From positions 1-64,000 of the forward strand of contig JAIBCC010000011.1 in NCBI GenBank assembly GCA_019694395.1: a stretch of DNA of 64,000 nucleotides, given 5' to 3'. The number at the start of each line of letters is the position of its first letter. Within the stretch, counting starts at the first letter, position 1. Both the position numbers and the translations under genes were made by a program. The DNA comes from Pyrinomonadaceae bacterium. Lineage in GTDB: Bacteria > Acidobacteriota > Blastocatellia > Pyrinomonadales > Pyrinomonadaceae. Under the pieces are notes generated by a model. The model was not told where the DNA came from, ran no database searches, and saw only the letters and a list, made by a program, of their open reading frames with translations. Positions 51,686 through 60,037 of this stretch are shown here, piece after piece.

Positions 51686-51715
51686 TTGACTAAACTAATT
51701 TAGTTTTGGTATTCT
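51686..51715 (+). promoter_or_regulatory. Promoter of the rplM operon
   Basis: TTGACT (51686-51691) and TATTCT (51710-51715) with an 18-base spacer, about 43 bases before the rplM start. It is the best -35/-10 pair in the divergent gap after the amidohydrolase. Confidence 0.55.
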
Positions 51716-51758
51716 GATTGTTCGCGTTTTAGCGGAAATTTTAAACAGAGTAACATTT

Positions 51759-52193
51759 ATGACTACTTATTTTCCCAGTGGAAAAGGTTTAGCAGACAAT
51801 CGTAAGTGGTTGGTAGTAGATGCCAAAGGTAAAACCGTTGGTCGTCTCGCCACAGAAGTTGCACGTATTTTGTCGGGCAAAAACAATCCGCAATGGACAC
51901 CTTTTATGGATATGGGTGAGCACGTTGTGGTAGTTAATGCTCGTCACGCAATTTTCAAAGGCTCAAAAAACGAACAAAAAGTCTATCGTCATCATACGCT
52001 TTATCCGGGCGGTTTGCGTGAAAAATCATTGAAAGAAATGAGAGAGACCAAACCAGAAAGAATCATCGAGTTAGCGGTAAAAGGGATGCTCCCGAAAACC
52101 AAACTCGGTAAAGCGATGGCGAAAAAATTGAAAGTTTATGCCGATGCCGACCATCCGCATTCTGCTCAAAAACCTGAATCTATCGAATTGTAA
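51759..52193 (+). CDS. rplM: 50S ribosomal protein L13
   Basis: A 144-residue L13 with the family core [49 protein letters not shown] and [35 protein letters not shown]13 is an early 23S rRNA-binding protein of the large subunit. First gene of the rplM-rpsI-rpsB-tsf-pyrH-frr run. Confidence 0.98.
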   Translation: MTTYFPSGKGLADNRKWLVVDAKGKTVGRLATEVARILSGKNNPQWTPFMDMGEHVVVVNARHAIFKGSKNEQKVYRHHTLYPGGLREKSLKEMRETKPERIIELAVKGMLPKTKLGKAMAKKLKVYADADHPHSAQKPESIEL

Positions 52194-52256
52194 GCAGTTG
52201 CAGTTGCCGTAGGCAGATAATTTTACTGCCAACCGCCAACAGCTTCTGCCAACTTA
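52194..52256. repeat. Palindromic repeat in the rplM-rpsI gap
   Basis: A left block of GCAGTTG/CAGTTGC units (52194-52218) and a right block GCCAACCGCCAACAG...CTGCCAACT (52229-52256) are imperfect inverted copies filling the 69-base gap. Confidence 0.6.
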
Positions 52257-52262
52257 TTAATT

Positions 52263-52655
52263 ATGGCTGATATTCAATATTACGGAACAGGTCGAAGAAA
52301 GACCTCAACTGCAAGAGTTTATTTGCGTCCCGGAAGCGGTGAAATCAAAGTAAATCGCCGCACCTTTGAAGAATATTTTCCAAATGAAGCATTACGAATG
52401 ATTATTCGTCAACCGCTTCGCTTGACCGATACTGCTGCCAAATTCGACATTTTAGTAAATGTTGACGGTGGTGGAACAGCCGGACAAGCCGGAGCAGTTC
52501 GTCACGGAATTACTCGTGCTTTAATGGAATATAATTCGGATTTGCGTTCAACCTTGAAAAAAGCCGGTCTCGTAACCCGTGACCCACGCAAGAAAGAACG
52601 TAAAAAATACGGACAAAAAGGCGCACGCAAACGCTTCCAGTTCTCGAAACGATAA
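52263..52655 (+). CDS. rpsI: 30S ribosomal protein S9
   Basis: A 130-residue S9: [28 protein letters not shown] at the start, [19 protein letters not shown] in the middle and the conserved basic tail ending KRFQFSKR that contacts P-site tRNA. Normal length. Confidence 0.98.
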   Translation: MADIQYYGTGRRKTSTARVYLRPGSGEIKVNRRTFEEYFPNEALRMIIRQPLRLTDTAAKFDILVNVDGGGTAGQAGAVRHGITRALMEYNSDLRSTLKKAGLVTRDPRKKERKKYGQKGARKRFQFSKR

Positions 52656-52660
52656 TTTAT

Positions 52661-52726
52661 GGACTTTGGTCTTCGGACTTTGGTTTTTGCTTCTTTCAAA
52701 GACCAAAAGCCTAAAAACCAAAGCCC
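52661..52726. repeat. Heptamer hairpin in the rpsI-rpsB gap
   Basis: Left arm 52661-52688 (GGACTTT, GGTCTTC, GGACTTT, GGTTTTT) and right arm 52698-52726 are inverted copies with a 9-base loop. The unit GGACTTTGG recurs in the tsf-pyrH gap hairpin. Confidence 0.8.
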
Positions 52727-52799
52727 CTATTCCATTACCGCAAAATTTTGGTTTGAACAATAAATTTGCGGTGATTACATAAACCAAGGAGATAAAGTT

Positions 52800-53699
52800 T
52801 TGGCTACAGTAACAATGAAAGAACTTCTCGAAGCAGGAGTTCACTTTGGTCACCAGGTTCGCCGTTGGAATCCGAAAATGAAAGAATATATTTTCGGTGA
52901 AAGAAACGGTATCTATATTATTGACCTGCAAAAAACACAAAAATTGTTCCGCGATGCACTTAATTATGTGACTGCGGCAATGAGCGAAGCACCAAACAAA
53001 ACAGTTCTGTTTGTCGGCACCAAGCGTCAAGCACAAGATGCCATCAAAGAAGAAGCAGAACGCTGCGGACAATATTACATCAACAATCGTTGGTTAGGCG
53101 GTCTGATGACCAATTACCAAACCGTGCAAGGTTCGATCAAGAAAATGCGCGAGATCGAAGCAATGAAAGAAGATGGACGCTTCGAAATGTTGACTAAAAA
53201 AGAACGTCTGCAAAAAGACAAAGAATATGAAGGCTTAATGAAAAACCTGGGCGGTATCAAAGATATGAAACGCTTGCCCGATATGCTTTTCATCATTGAC
53301 GTTCGCAAAGAAGAAATTGCCGTTGCAGAAGCAAACCGCTTGAATATTCCAGTCGTTGCAGTCGTTGATACCAACTGCTCACCCGAAGGAATCGAAGCAG
53401 TTATTCCCGGAAATGACGATGCTCTTCGTGCAATTCGTCTTTTCGCATCACGCATTGCTGATGCCATCATCGAGGGCAAACAGATTGCCACGGAAGGCGG
53501 TGTTGCGTTATCGGAAGGTGAAGATATTTCCGATGAACCGATTTCGATGGAAGAAGTAGCTTCAACAGTAACTGTTGCAAAAGAAGAGCTTGAAGAAGCT
53601 GCCGAAACCGCTGAAACGGTTGAAGCAAAAGTTGAAGAAACTGCTGAAACCGCAGCCGAAGAAGTAAAAGAGGAATCAACGGAAGCAACCGCTAGTTAA
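52800..53699 (+). CDS. rpsB: 30S ribosomal protein S2 with acidic tail
   Basis: A 299-residue S2. The start is TTG 52800, with AAGGAG 9 bases upstream. The S2 core (about 1-230) has [55 protein letters not shown] and [25 protein letters not shown]. The last about 65 residues are an Ala/Glu-rich low-complexity tail ([27 protein letters not shown]), which most S2 proteins lack or have shorter. Confidence 0.97.
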   Translation: MATVTMKELLEAGVHFGHQVRRWNPKMKEYIFGERNGIYIIDLQKTQKLFRDALNYVTAAMSEAPNKTVLFVGTKRQAQDAIKEEAERCGQYYINNRWLGGLMTNYQTVQGSIKKMREIEAMKEDGRFEMLTKKERLQKDKEYEGLMKNLGGIKDMKRLPDMLFIIDVRKEEIAVAEANRLNIPVVAVVDTNCSPEGIEAVIPGNDDALRAIRLFASRIADAIIEGKQIATEGGVALSEGEDISDEPISMEEVASTVTVAKEELEEAAETAETVEAKVEETAETAAEEVKEESTEATAS

Positions 53700-53723
53700 A
53701 AATCTTAAAAACTTTTATTCATC

Positions 53724-53767
53724 AAGCGTAGCTCCACTAAGTAAAAATTTTACGGGCTACGCTTTTT
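53724..53767 (+). terminator. Terminator-like hairpin after rpsB
   Basis: AAGCGTAGC / GCTACGCTT stem (53724-53732, 53756-53764) with an inner GTAAAA/TTTTAC pairing and TTTTT. It may partially separate rpsB from tsf transcription. Confidence 0.7.
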
Positions 53768-53800
53768 CATAGAAAAATTTAATTGAAAGAACTTTGAACT

Positions 53801-53902
53801 TAGATTTTTGATCTTTGATGTCTTTCTCCAAAATTGAATATCAAAATAAAAGTTAATGAGTAACTAAAATCTAAAGTATTAAAGGTCAAAAATCAAAAAT
53901 CT
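53801..53902. repeat. TTTTGAT/TTTGACC heptamer inverted repeat, rpsB-tsf gap
   Basis: Left arm about 53801-53825 (TAGATTTTTGATCTTTGATG) and right arm 53880-53902 (AAAGGTCAAAAATCAAAAAT) are inverted copies of heptamer tracts, with a 54-base loop, ending just before the tsf Shine-Dalgarno sequence. Confidence 0.65.
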
Positions 53903-53916
53903 TATTGGAGTAAATT

Positions 53917-54579
53917 ATGTCAGAAATTAAAGCAAGCGCAGTAATGGCTCTCCGCACTAAAACCGGTGCGGGAATGATGGAATGTAAAGCAGCTTTGACC
54001 GAAGCCAACGGTAATGAAGAAGCTGCTATCGAAATTCTTCGCAAAAAAGGTGCGGCAACCGCTGATAAAAAAGCTGCTCGTGTAACCGCTGAAGGCGTAG
54101 TCGGTTCATATATTCACATGGGCGGAAAGGTCGGCGTAATGGTCGAAGTTAATTGTGAAAGCGATTTCGTGGCTCGTGGCGAAGAGTTCAATCAACTCGT
54201 CAAAGATGTGGCAATGCACATTGCCGCTTTAGATCCCAAATATGTCGGTCGTGACGAAGTTCCGGCTGAAATTTTGGATAAAGAGCGTGAAATTTTGCTG
54301 GAGCAATTAAAGAATGATCCGAAAAATGCCAATAAACCGGAAGATGTTCTGAACAAAATTATTGAAGGTCGTTTGAACAAATACTACGAAGAAAATGTTC
54401 TGCTCGACCAACCTTTTGTTAAAGAACCAAGCAAAACTATCGGTGATTTAGTAAAAGAAAAAATCGCTTCGATCAAGGAAAACATCTCAGTTCGTCGTTT
54501 TACCCGTTACAAAATGGGCGAAGGCATTGAGAAAAAACAAGACGATTTTGCCGCTGAAGTTGCTTCAATGGTTAACTAA
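53917..54579 (+). CDS. tsf: Translation elongation factor Ts
   Basis: A 220-residue EF-Ts, the nucleotide exchange factor for EF-Tu. The N-terminal UBA-like segment [52 protein letters not shown] and the core [20 protein letters not shown] are clear. It is shorter than E. coli EF-Ts (283), with one core subdomain reduced, as in many other phyla. TTGGAG precedes the ATG by 8 bases. Confidence 0.97.
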   Translation: MSEIKASAVMALRTKTGAGMMECKAALTEANGNEEAAIEILRKKGAATADKKAARVTAEGVVGSYIHMGGKVGVMVEVNCESDFVARGEEFNQLVKDVAMHIAALDPKYVGRDEVPAEILDKEREILLEQLKNDPKNANKPEDVLNKIIEGRLNKYYEENVLLDQPFVKEPSKTIGDLVKEKIASIKENISVRRFTRYKMGEGIEKKQDDFAAEVASMVN

Positions 54580-54590
54580 ACTTTGGTTTC

Positions 54591-54646
54591 AAGTCCAAAG
54601 TCTAATTTCCATTTCTTTTTGGGATTTTAGACTTTGGACTTTTTAG
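54591..54646 (+). terminator. 15-base perfect stem in the tsf-pyrH gap
   Basis: AAGTCCAAAGTCTAA (54591-54605) and TTAGACTTTGGACTT (54627-54641) pair perfectly across a 21-base loop, followed by TTTT. It shares the GGACTTTGG unit with the repeat at 52661-52726, so it is both a repeat-family member and a possible terminator or attenuation site. Confidence 0.7.
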
Positions 54647-54663
54647 TATATAGGCTCTGAAAA

Positions 54664-55380
54664 ATGAAATTCAAAAGAATCCTGCTCAAGCTTTCGGGCG
54701 AAGCTCTAATGGGCGAACAAAATTACGGCATTGATACCAACATCGCCGAATCCGTTGCCAAGGAAATTAAAGCCGTTCACGATTTGGGTGTTGAAGTGGC
54801 AATTGTTGTCGGTGGCGGAAATATCTTTCGCGGAGTTTCAAAATCAGCCGGAAATATGGATCGAGCCGCCGCTGATTATATCGGAATGCTGGCAACCGTG
54901 ATGAATGCGGTGGTTTTACAGGATGCGTTGGAAAAACAAGACGTTTTTACCCGTGTGATGTCTGCCATTGATATTCCGCAGCTTGCCGAACCGTTCATTC
55001 GCCGTCGCGCCGTTCGTCATTTGGAAAAAATGCGGGTCGTTATTTTTGCCGCCGGAACCGGAAACCCTTACTTTACAACCGATTCAGCTGCCGCCTTACG
55101 CGCCTGTGAAATTAAAGCCGAGGTTATTTTCAAAGCAACAAAAGTTGACGGGATTTATTCGGATGATCCGATGAAAAACCCTGATGCAACCCGTTACGAA
55201 ACGATTTCTTATCAAGAAGTTTTGGAAAAACAATTAAAAGTGATGGACACTTCCGCCATTTCGCTTTGTATGGATAATAATTTGCCGATTATGGTCTTTA
55301 ATATGAAAAGATCCGGCAACATCATCAAAGCTGTCAGCGGTGATACCTCAATCGGGACTCTGGTTGGCGCAAATAAATAA
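54664..55380 (+). CDS. pyrH: UMP kinase
   Basis: A 238-residue bacterial UMP kinase phosphorylating UMP to [77 protein letters not shown] and [19 protein letters not shown] are all present; length is typical. Clustered with tsf and frr as in most bacteria. Confidence 0.98.
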   Translation: MKFKRILLKLSGEALMGEQNYGIDTNIAESVAKEIKAVHDLGVEVAIVVGGGNIFRGVSKSAGNMDRAAADYIGMLATVMNAVVLQDALEKQDVFTRVMSAIDIPQLAEPFIRRRAVRHLEKMRVVIFAAGTGNPYFTTDSAAALRACEIKAEVIFKATKVDGIYSDDPMKNPDATRYETISYQEVLEKQLKVMDTSAISLCMDNNLPIMVFNMKRSGNIIKAVSGDTSIGTLVGANK

Positions 55381-55455
55381 TTGCGCTAAAATTATGTCAG
55401 TCAATTTTGCAGTCTGATTAAAAATGTATTATTGCTATTAAAAAAATAGAAAATT

Positions 55456-56016
55456 ATGAGCGTAGAAGACGTAATTAAAGAAACTAAACCTAAAATGGAA
55501 GCGGTCATCGAGGACTTTAAACGTAAGTTATCCAATGTCCGCACAGGACGGGCAACGATTGGATTATTGGATGGAGTAGTGGTGGACTATTACGGATCGC
55601 CGACCCCCTTGAACCAAATGGCTTCAATTGCAGTTCCCGAAGCGCAATTAATCACAGTTCAGCCGTGGGATGCTTCGCAGCTTAATGTGATTGAAAAAGC
55701 CATCATTTCCGCAAATTTAGGAATGAATCCATCAAATGACGGAAAGATTATCCGTTTGCCTGTTCCGGCATTGAACGAAGAACGCCGCAAACAACTGGCT
55801 AAACAAGTTCATGAAATTGCCGAAGAGCATCGCGTTGCAACCCGCAATATTCGTCATCATTCAAACGATTTGTTGAAAAAATTAAAAGGTGACAAATTGA
55901 TTTCGGAAGATAATGAACGGGACGGACTCGATCAAGTGCAGAAATTAACTAACACAACCATCGCCAAAATTGATGAGCTGATGAAAGCCAAAGAACACGA
56001 AGTAATGAGTGTTTAG
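55456..56016 (+). CDS. frr: Ribosome recycling factor
   Basis: A 186-residue RRF that splits post-termination ribosomes with EF-G. Motifs: LSNVRTGRATIGLLDGVVVDYYGSPTPLNQMASIAVPEAQLITVQPWD and IRLPVPALNEERRKQLAKQVHEIAEEHRVATRNIRHHSNDLLKKL. Normal length. Last gene of the cluster, followed by a terminator. Confidence 0.98.
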   Translation: MSVEDVIKETKPKMEAVIEDFKRKLSNVRTGRATIGLLDGVVVDYYGSPTPLNQMASIAVPEAQLITVQPWDASQLNVIEKAIISANLGMNPSNDGKIIRLPVPALNEERRKQLAKQVHEIAEEHRVATRNIRHHSNDLLKKLKGDKLISEDNERDGLDQVQKLTNTTIAKIDELMKAKEHEVMSV

Positions 56017-56036
56017 GGGATTTGGGAAATGTAATT

Positions 56037-56070
56037 GAGGGAAAGTAGAGCAATCTGCTTTCCCTCTTTA
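56037..56070 (+). terminator. Terminator after frr
   Basis: GAGGGAAAGTAG / CTGCTTTCCCTC stem (56037-56048, 56055-56066; one wobble), loop AGCAAT, then TTTAATTT. It ends the translation cluster. Confidence 0.85.
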
Positions 56071-56072
56071 AT

Positions 56073-56771
56073 TTATTGCTTTATGGTAAATAAATCAGCA
56101 CTTACCTCTGAATTAACTGAAATATCTTTAGCATTAAAATTGGCATAAGCCGAGGCTTGCCCCAAATCAATTCGTTGCGAGAATTTTTCATTGATCAGCA
56201 TTCCGTCAACTTCACGATATTTTTCGATGGATACCGCAGTTGATATAGTGCGTCCGCCGACATCATAACTTGATTCATATTCCTTTACCCGCGAAGTTTT
56301 TTCATCAACTATGAAATCTGAGTAAAATCCTTCGGGCGAAGTTATCCTAAAACCTTTTTTCTTCTTAAACTTATCTGACAAAGCAGTAACAACGTATCCT
56401 TCTTCTGCAATTCTCGGCAAAAGATATAATCCAACTCTATTTAATGGCGGCACAACCGCTCCGCCCCCCATTGATGAAGTTGTATTTACACCATCGGAAA
56501 TCTGCGAAAAATTTAGTCCGGGTGCCTGAATATCAAGCCGATATTTTTCGCCCGACGTTACCATCGCAAATCCGGCAGGCATAGTAATGGTTGTTCCCGG
56601 AACAGTAACGTCTGCGGTTCCCTTTAAAGCCAGGTTCTTTATTTGGGCTAATTTTTCTCCGCCGTGTGCTTTCAAAGTAGCCTTAGCAACTTCCAATGCC
56701 TCGCCTGCTGTTTGAGCCTTAGCAAAAGTCACAAATAAAACTATTGCAAATATTGCAAAATACTTTTTCAT
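56073..56771 (-). CDS. Exported LolA-like protein
   Basis: A 232-residue exported protein: signal peptide (MKKYFAIFAIVLFVTFAKA), mature start GEALEVAKATLKAHGGEKLAQIKNLALKGTADVTVPG. The strand-rich pattern (YRLDIQAPGLNFSQISDG, FRITSPEGFYSDFIVDEKTSRVKEYESSYDVGG) resembles outer-membrane lipoprotein-sorting proteins. It is in the same minus-strand group as the Oar-like receptor and is transcribed after it. Confidence 0.65.
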   Translation of the reverse strand: MKKYFAIFAIVLFVTFAKAQTAGEALEVAKATLKAHGGEKLAQIKNLALKGTADVTVPGTTITMPAGFAMVTSGEKYRLDIQAPGLNFSQISDGVNTTSSMGGGAVVPPLNRVGLYLLPRIAEEGYVVTALSDKFKKKKGFRITSPEGFYSDFIVDEKTSRVKEYESSYDVGGRTISTAVSIEKYREVDGMLINEKFSQRIDLGQASAYANFNAKDISVNSEVSADLFTIKQ

Positions 56772-56813
56772 ATTTCTCCTTGCTGAAAGATTTTATTAAT
56801 CGCTCTTTAAACG

Positions 56814-56855
56814 AAAAAAGAAGAGCGAAAGTTTAATAATTTTCACTCTTCTTTG
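56814..56855 (-). terminator. Terminator after the Oar-like gene
   Basis: Read leftward: an AAAGAAGAGTGAAAA-type arm (56855-56841) and its complement (56834-56820), followed by TTTTTT (56820-56814). It separates the receptor from the LolA-like gene. Confidence 0.7.
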
Positions 56856-56880
56856 ATAGATGTAAAAAACAGTTAATTTG

Positions 56881-59800
56881 TTACCAACTGAATCTGGCGT
56901 TTAATCTGATCGTCCGGTTAGCTGAACCGCCGCCGCCGCCGAACATACCAAATCCACCGCCAATTGAGGTAGGTTGACCAAATAACGGAGAAGTTATTGC
57001 GCCTTGATAGCCGCCAAGATTCACGTTATTAAATAAATTACTAACGTTGATTCCTAATTGTAGGTTATACGGTTTTGGAGTATCTCCTCCGCCCATCATC
57101 ATCATCATGCCGCCGCCACCGCCGCCGCCCATCATGACAACTTGCTGACCACCGCCGCCACCGCCACCGGGACCACGACCACCACCGCCGCCACCGCGAT
57201 TTCCACCACCGCCGTTATTACCACGGTTGTTGCCGCCTTGGTTATTTCCCTGTTGGTTTCCTTGCTGATTTCCTTGGTTATTTCTGGCTGATTCTTTCGG
57301 ACCGCCAAAACCAAAGGTTTTACTCAGATTCATATTAACTACGAAACTTCCGGGACCGATTCCATAATTGCGGGGGATAACGGCATTCAAATTTGATATA
57401 CCGCTAACATCGCAATAAGATGCAGTTAATTTGCGTTGATTGCAAGCATTCTTTAACTCACCGTAGGTCGGTCTTTCTGTAGTTAATGAGTCTCTGTTTG
57501 AATCAACTCCACTGGTAATATTAAATCTTCTGCCCGAAGAAATAATAATTGTCGGATTTGCTCTAAAGCCCCACGGCAAAGCAACCGAACCGCCCGTAAA
57601 AAAGCTATGTCTGACACTTCCTGTGGTTTCAGCATATTCACCACTCAAATCATAGCTGTAAACAGGGAATGATGTTCCGCCAAAACCGCCAAACCCGCGT
57701 CCGCTAGTGCTATCGGTATCACCCTTGGTAATCCCAAATCCATAATTTCCGAAAAAGTTAATCTTTGTGCCGATGGCAGCTCTAAAATTAACATTTAACT
57801 GATTTGTATTTGAATATCCACTGGTTTCATACTGAAATATATTTCCTTGTGTCGGATCAGGGCGAAGGAGTTGATAATCAGTCGCCAAAGCCGGACAAAC
57901 AATAGATGCAGGACAAACCGGCGCATTAATATTTCTAATTCGGAGGTTATGTAATGCACGTCCGTTTACATAAGTGGCAGAAATACTTGATCCTCTCCAC
58001 GGCAAAGTTCTTTCAATACTAACAACAGATTGAATTGAATATGGTGCTTGTAACCCTTTATCAATCCGATACGGAATACTTGCACGTGGGCTTAATTGAG
58101 CAATAGTTGGAATATTTGTTACTCCGCTATTGGTGAAAACTGCCTGACCAAGTATAGCAGGAACGTTAGTAACCGTATATTGAAGTTGTGTTACACCATC
58201 ATTGCGTAATGCACGCATGGTATTATTTTCAGAAAAACGATCATAGAAAATACCGAAACCACCGCGAATGACAGTCTTCGGCTGTCTGGCACCGCCGGCT
58301 CCCGGAGACCAGGCAATACCGATTCTCGGTGCAAAGTTCATGTTACTGCTGATGTTGTTTTGGTTTTCGTAACGCAAACCATAACTCAATGTTAAGTCCT
58401 TTCTGGCTTTCCAGTCATCCGTAAAGAAAAATGCGTAGTCAATTTGTGAAACATTGACTACCGGATTTCCGGCAGTGATTGAAAATTGATTCGGATTGTA
58501 TCGCGGATCAGGATTTCCTAAAACTTTTTGTCTGTATTGCTCAATTGACGAAACAAAGACATCATCAGTGGTGTCCACTGTGCCTTTACTGTCAAGAAAT
58601 CCAAAAAATGAAAATGTTCCGCCATAATTTGATTCTGAACGATCTTCGATACCTATCCAACGAACTCTGGTTCCAAATTTGACGGAATGATCTGAGTTTT
58701 TACCAAATGAAGTTGTCGTATAATTTTGCAATTCCCAACGATTTGATTTGGTATAATTCAAACCAACCTGCGCTCCACCACCGGTAAATGCGTTTGAAAC
58801 CTGAATGGTTGGAATCGAATTGTCACCTGTTTGGGTGCGGTCATTTCTTTCAAATTGAAATCTGGTTTCGTTGACCGTTTTGGCGTTGATGATCATTGAT
58901 TCACCAATTCGGACTTCGTGTTGAGTATTTTCTGAACTTGATGCCCTGCTCGGCAACGAAAATCCGCCAACGCCTTGATTCTTTCCGGTATTGCGTGAAA
59001 ATCCGTAGTTTACTTGTAAAGTGTTGGCATCATTGATCGCAAAATCAAATCTCGGACCGAATGATAAATTACGTCTGGGAACGGTTATATCCTGGTTAAA
59101 GGTTGCAATATTGTTTGACGAATCCAGAATCGTAGCTTTGATCAAATTTCCCGAATCATTTTGATTGTAATTGAAATCTACCGCAAACTGAGATTTTTTG
59201 GCTGTGATCGGACCGCTTAAGAATCCGCCGAAACTTCGATTTTGATTTGGGGCACGATTTGTAGCAAACGGATTTCTTGAGTTCAAACTTTCGTCGTTGA
59301 AATTACTGTTTACCGTTCCACGGAATTTTCCGTAACCCGGTTTAGTAATAATATCAACTCGACCAAAACCGATTCTGTCATATTCAGCCGAAAACGGATT
59401 TTGGTTAAATCTGATTTCACGAATCGCATCTTTTGGAGGCATTCTGCCTCCGGAAAAACCGTCAATATTGAACTGTGCTCCGTCAGGACCCGAGGCAGCA
59501 CCAGCCATTGCCTGCAAATATGCCTGAAGTTCATCAGGATCATCCGGCAAATCTTTAATTTCTTTTTCGCCTAATACGGTTGCCGTTTTATTTCTGGTAG
59601 GGTCAGTATCAACATCTTCCTGTCCACCGACATCAACCTGAGTTGTTCCGCCTGCTACTTCCATCGCAACCGGTAATTCAACCTTATTGCCGGCGGTAAC
59701 ATCAACCGGATCACTTTCATACGGATTAAATTTATCCGCCGTTACTTTAATAGTATATTTGCCAGGAGCAAGTCCGGTAATATTGAACTCGCCTTGTTTG

Positions 59801-59982
59801 TTTGCCGTGGCAATTTTTGTCTGACCTTTTGAATCCACAACAGTTACAGTGGCACCCGGAATCACCTGTCCTAAAGTGTTATAAACCTGTCCCGTGATAC
59901 TTCCTGTTTGTTGAGCAAAAATACTTGAGTTTATTAATAAAAATAAGAACCCTATAAAACCAAATAATTTAATGTTTTTCAT
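56881..59982 (-). CDS. Oar-like TonB-dependent outer-membrane protein
   Basis: A 1033-residue protein: signal peptide (1-23), carboxypeptidase-regulatory-like Ig domain (about 25-110, GSITGQVYNTLGQVIPGATVTVVDSKGQ...GLAPGKYTIKVTADKF), TonB plug-like region (about 130-215, with IDGFSGGRMPPKDAIREIRFNQNPFSAEYDRIGFGRVDIITKPG) and a C-terminal beta-barrel ending RLNARFSW. Near the end (about 905-975) a loop is made of Asn/Gln/Gly, then poly-Gly and two Met runs (VVMMGGG, GMMMMMGGG). Oar-like proteins are abundant in Acidobacteria; the substrate is unknown. Confidence 0.88.
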   Translation of the reverse strand: MKNIKLFGFIGFLFLLINSSIFAQQTGSITGQVYNTLGQVIPGATVTVVDSKGQTKIATANKQGEFNITGLAPGKYTIKVTADKFNPYESDPVDVTAGNKVELPVAMEVAGGTTQVDVGGQEDVDTDPTRNKTATVLGEKEIKDLPDDPDELQAYLQAMAGAASGPDGAQFNIDGFSGGRMPPKDAIREIRFNQNPFSAEYDRIGFGRVDIITKPGYGKFRGTVNSNFNDESLNSRNPFATNRAPNQNRSFGGFLSGPITAKKSQFAVDFNYNQNDSGNLIKATILDSSNNIATFNQDITVPRRNLSFGPRFDFAINDANTLQVNYGFSRNTGKNQGVGGFSLPSRASSSENTQHEVRIGESMIINAKTVNETRFQFERNDRTQTGDNSIPTIQVSNAFTGGGAQVGLNYTKSNRWELQNYTTTSFGKNSDHSVKFGTRVRWIGIEDRSESNYGGTFSFFGFLDSKGTVDTTDDVFVSSIEQYRQKVLGNPDPRYNPNQFSITAGNPVVNVSQIDYAFFFTDDWKARKDLTLSYGLRYENQNNISSNMNFAPRIGIAWSPGAGGARQPKTVIRGGFGIFYDRFSENNTMRALRNDGVTQLQYTVTNVPAILGQAVFTNSGVTNIPTIAQLSPRASIPYRIDKGLQAPYSIQSVVSIERTLPWRGSSISATYVNGRALHNLRIRNINAPVCPASIVCPALATDYQLLRPDPTQGNIFQYETSGYSNTNQLNVNFRAAIGTKINFFGNYGFGITKGDTDSTSGRGFGGFGGTSFPVYSYDLSGEYAETTGSVRHSFFTGGSVALPWGFRANPTIIISSGRRFNITSGVDSNRDSLTTERPTYGELKNACNQRKLTASYCDVSGISNLNAVIPRNYGIGPGSFVVNMNLSKTFGFGGPKESARNNQGNQQGNQQGNNQGGNNRGNNGGGGNRGGGGGGRGPGGGGGGGQQVVMMGGGGGGGMMMMMGGGDTPKPYNLQLGINVSNLFNNVNLGGYQGAITSPLFGQPTSIGGGFGMFGGGGGSANRTIRLNARFSW

Positions 59983-60037
59983 AATTCTTCCTGTTAGTTG
60001 TAAAAGAGGGTAAAAACACCAACCCTAAAATATGTAA

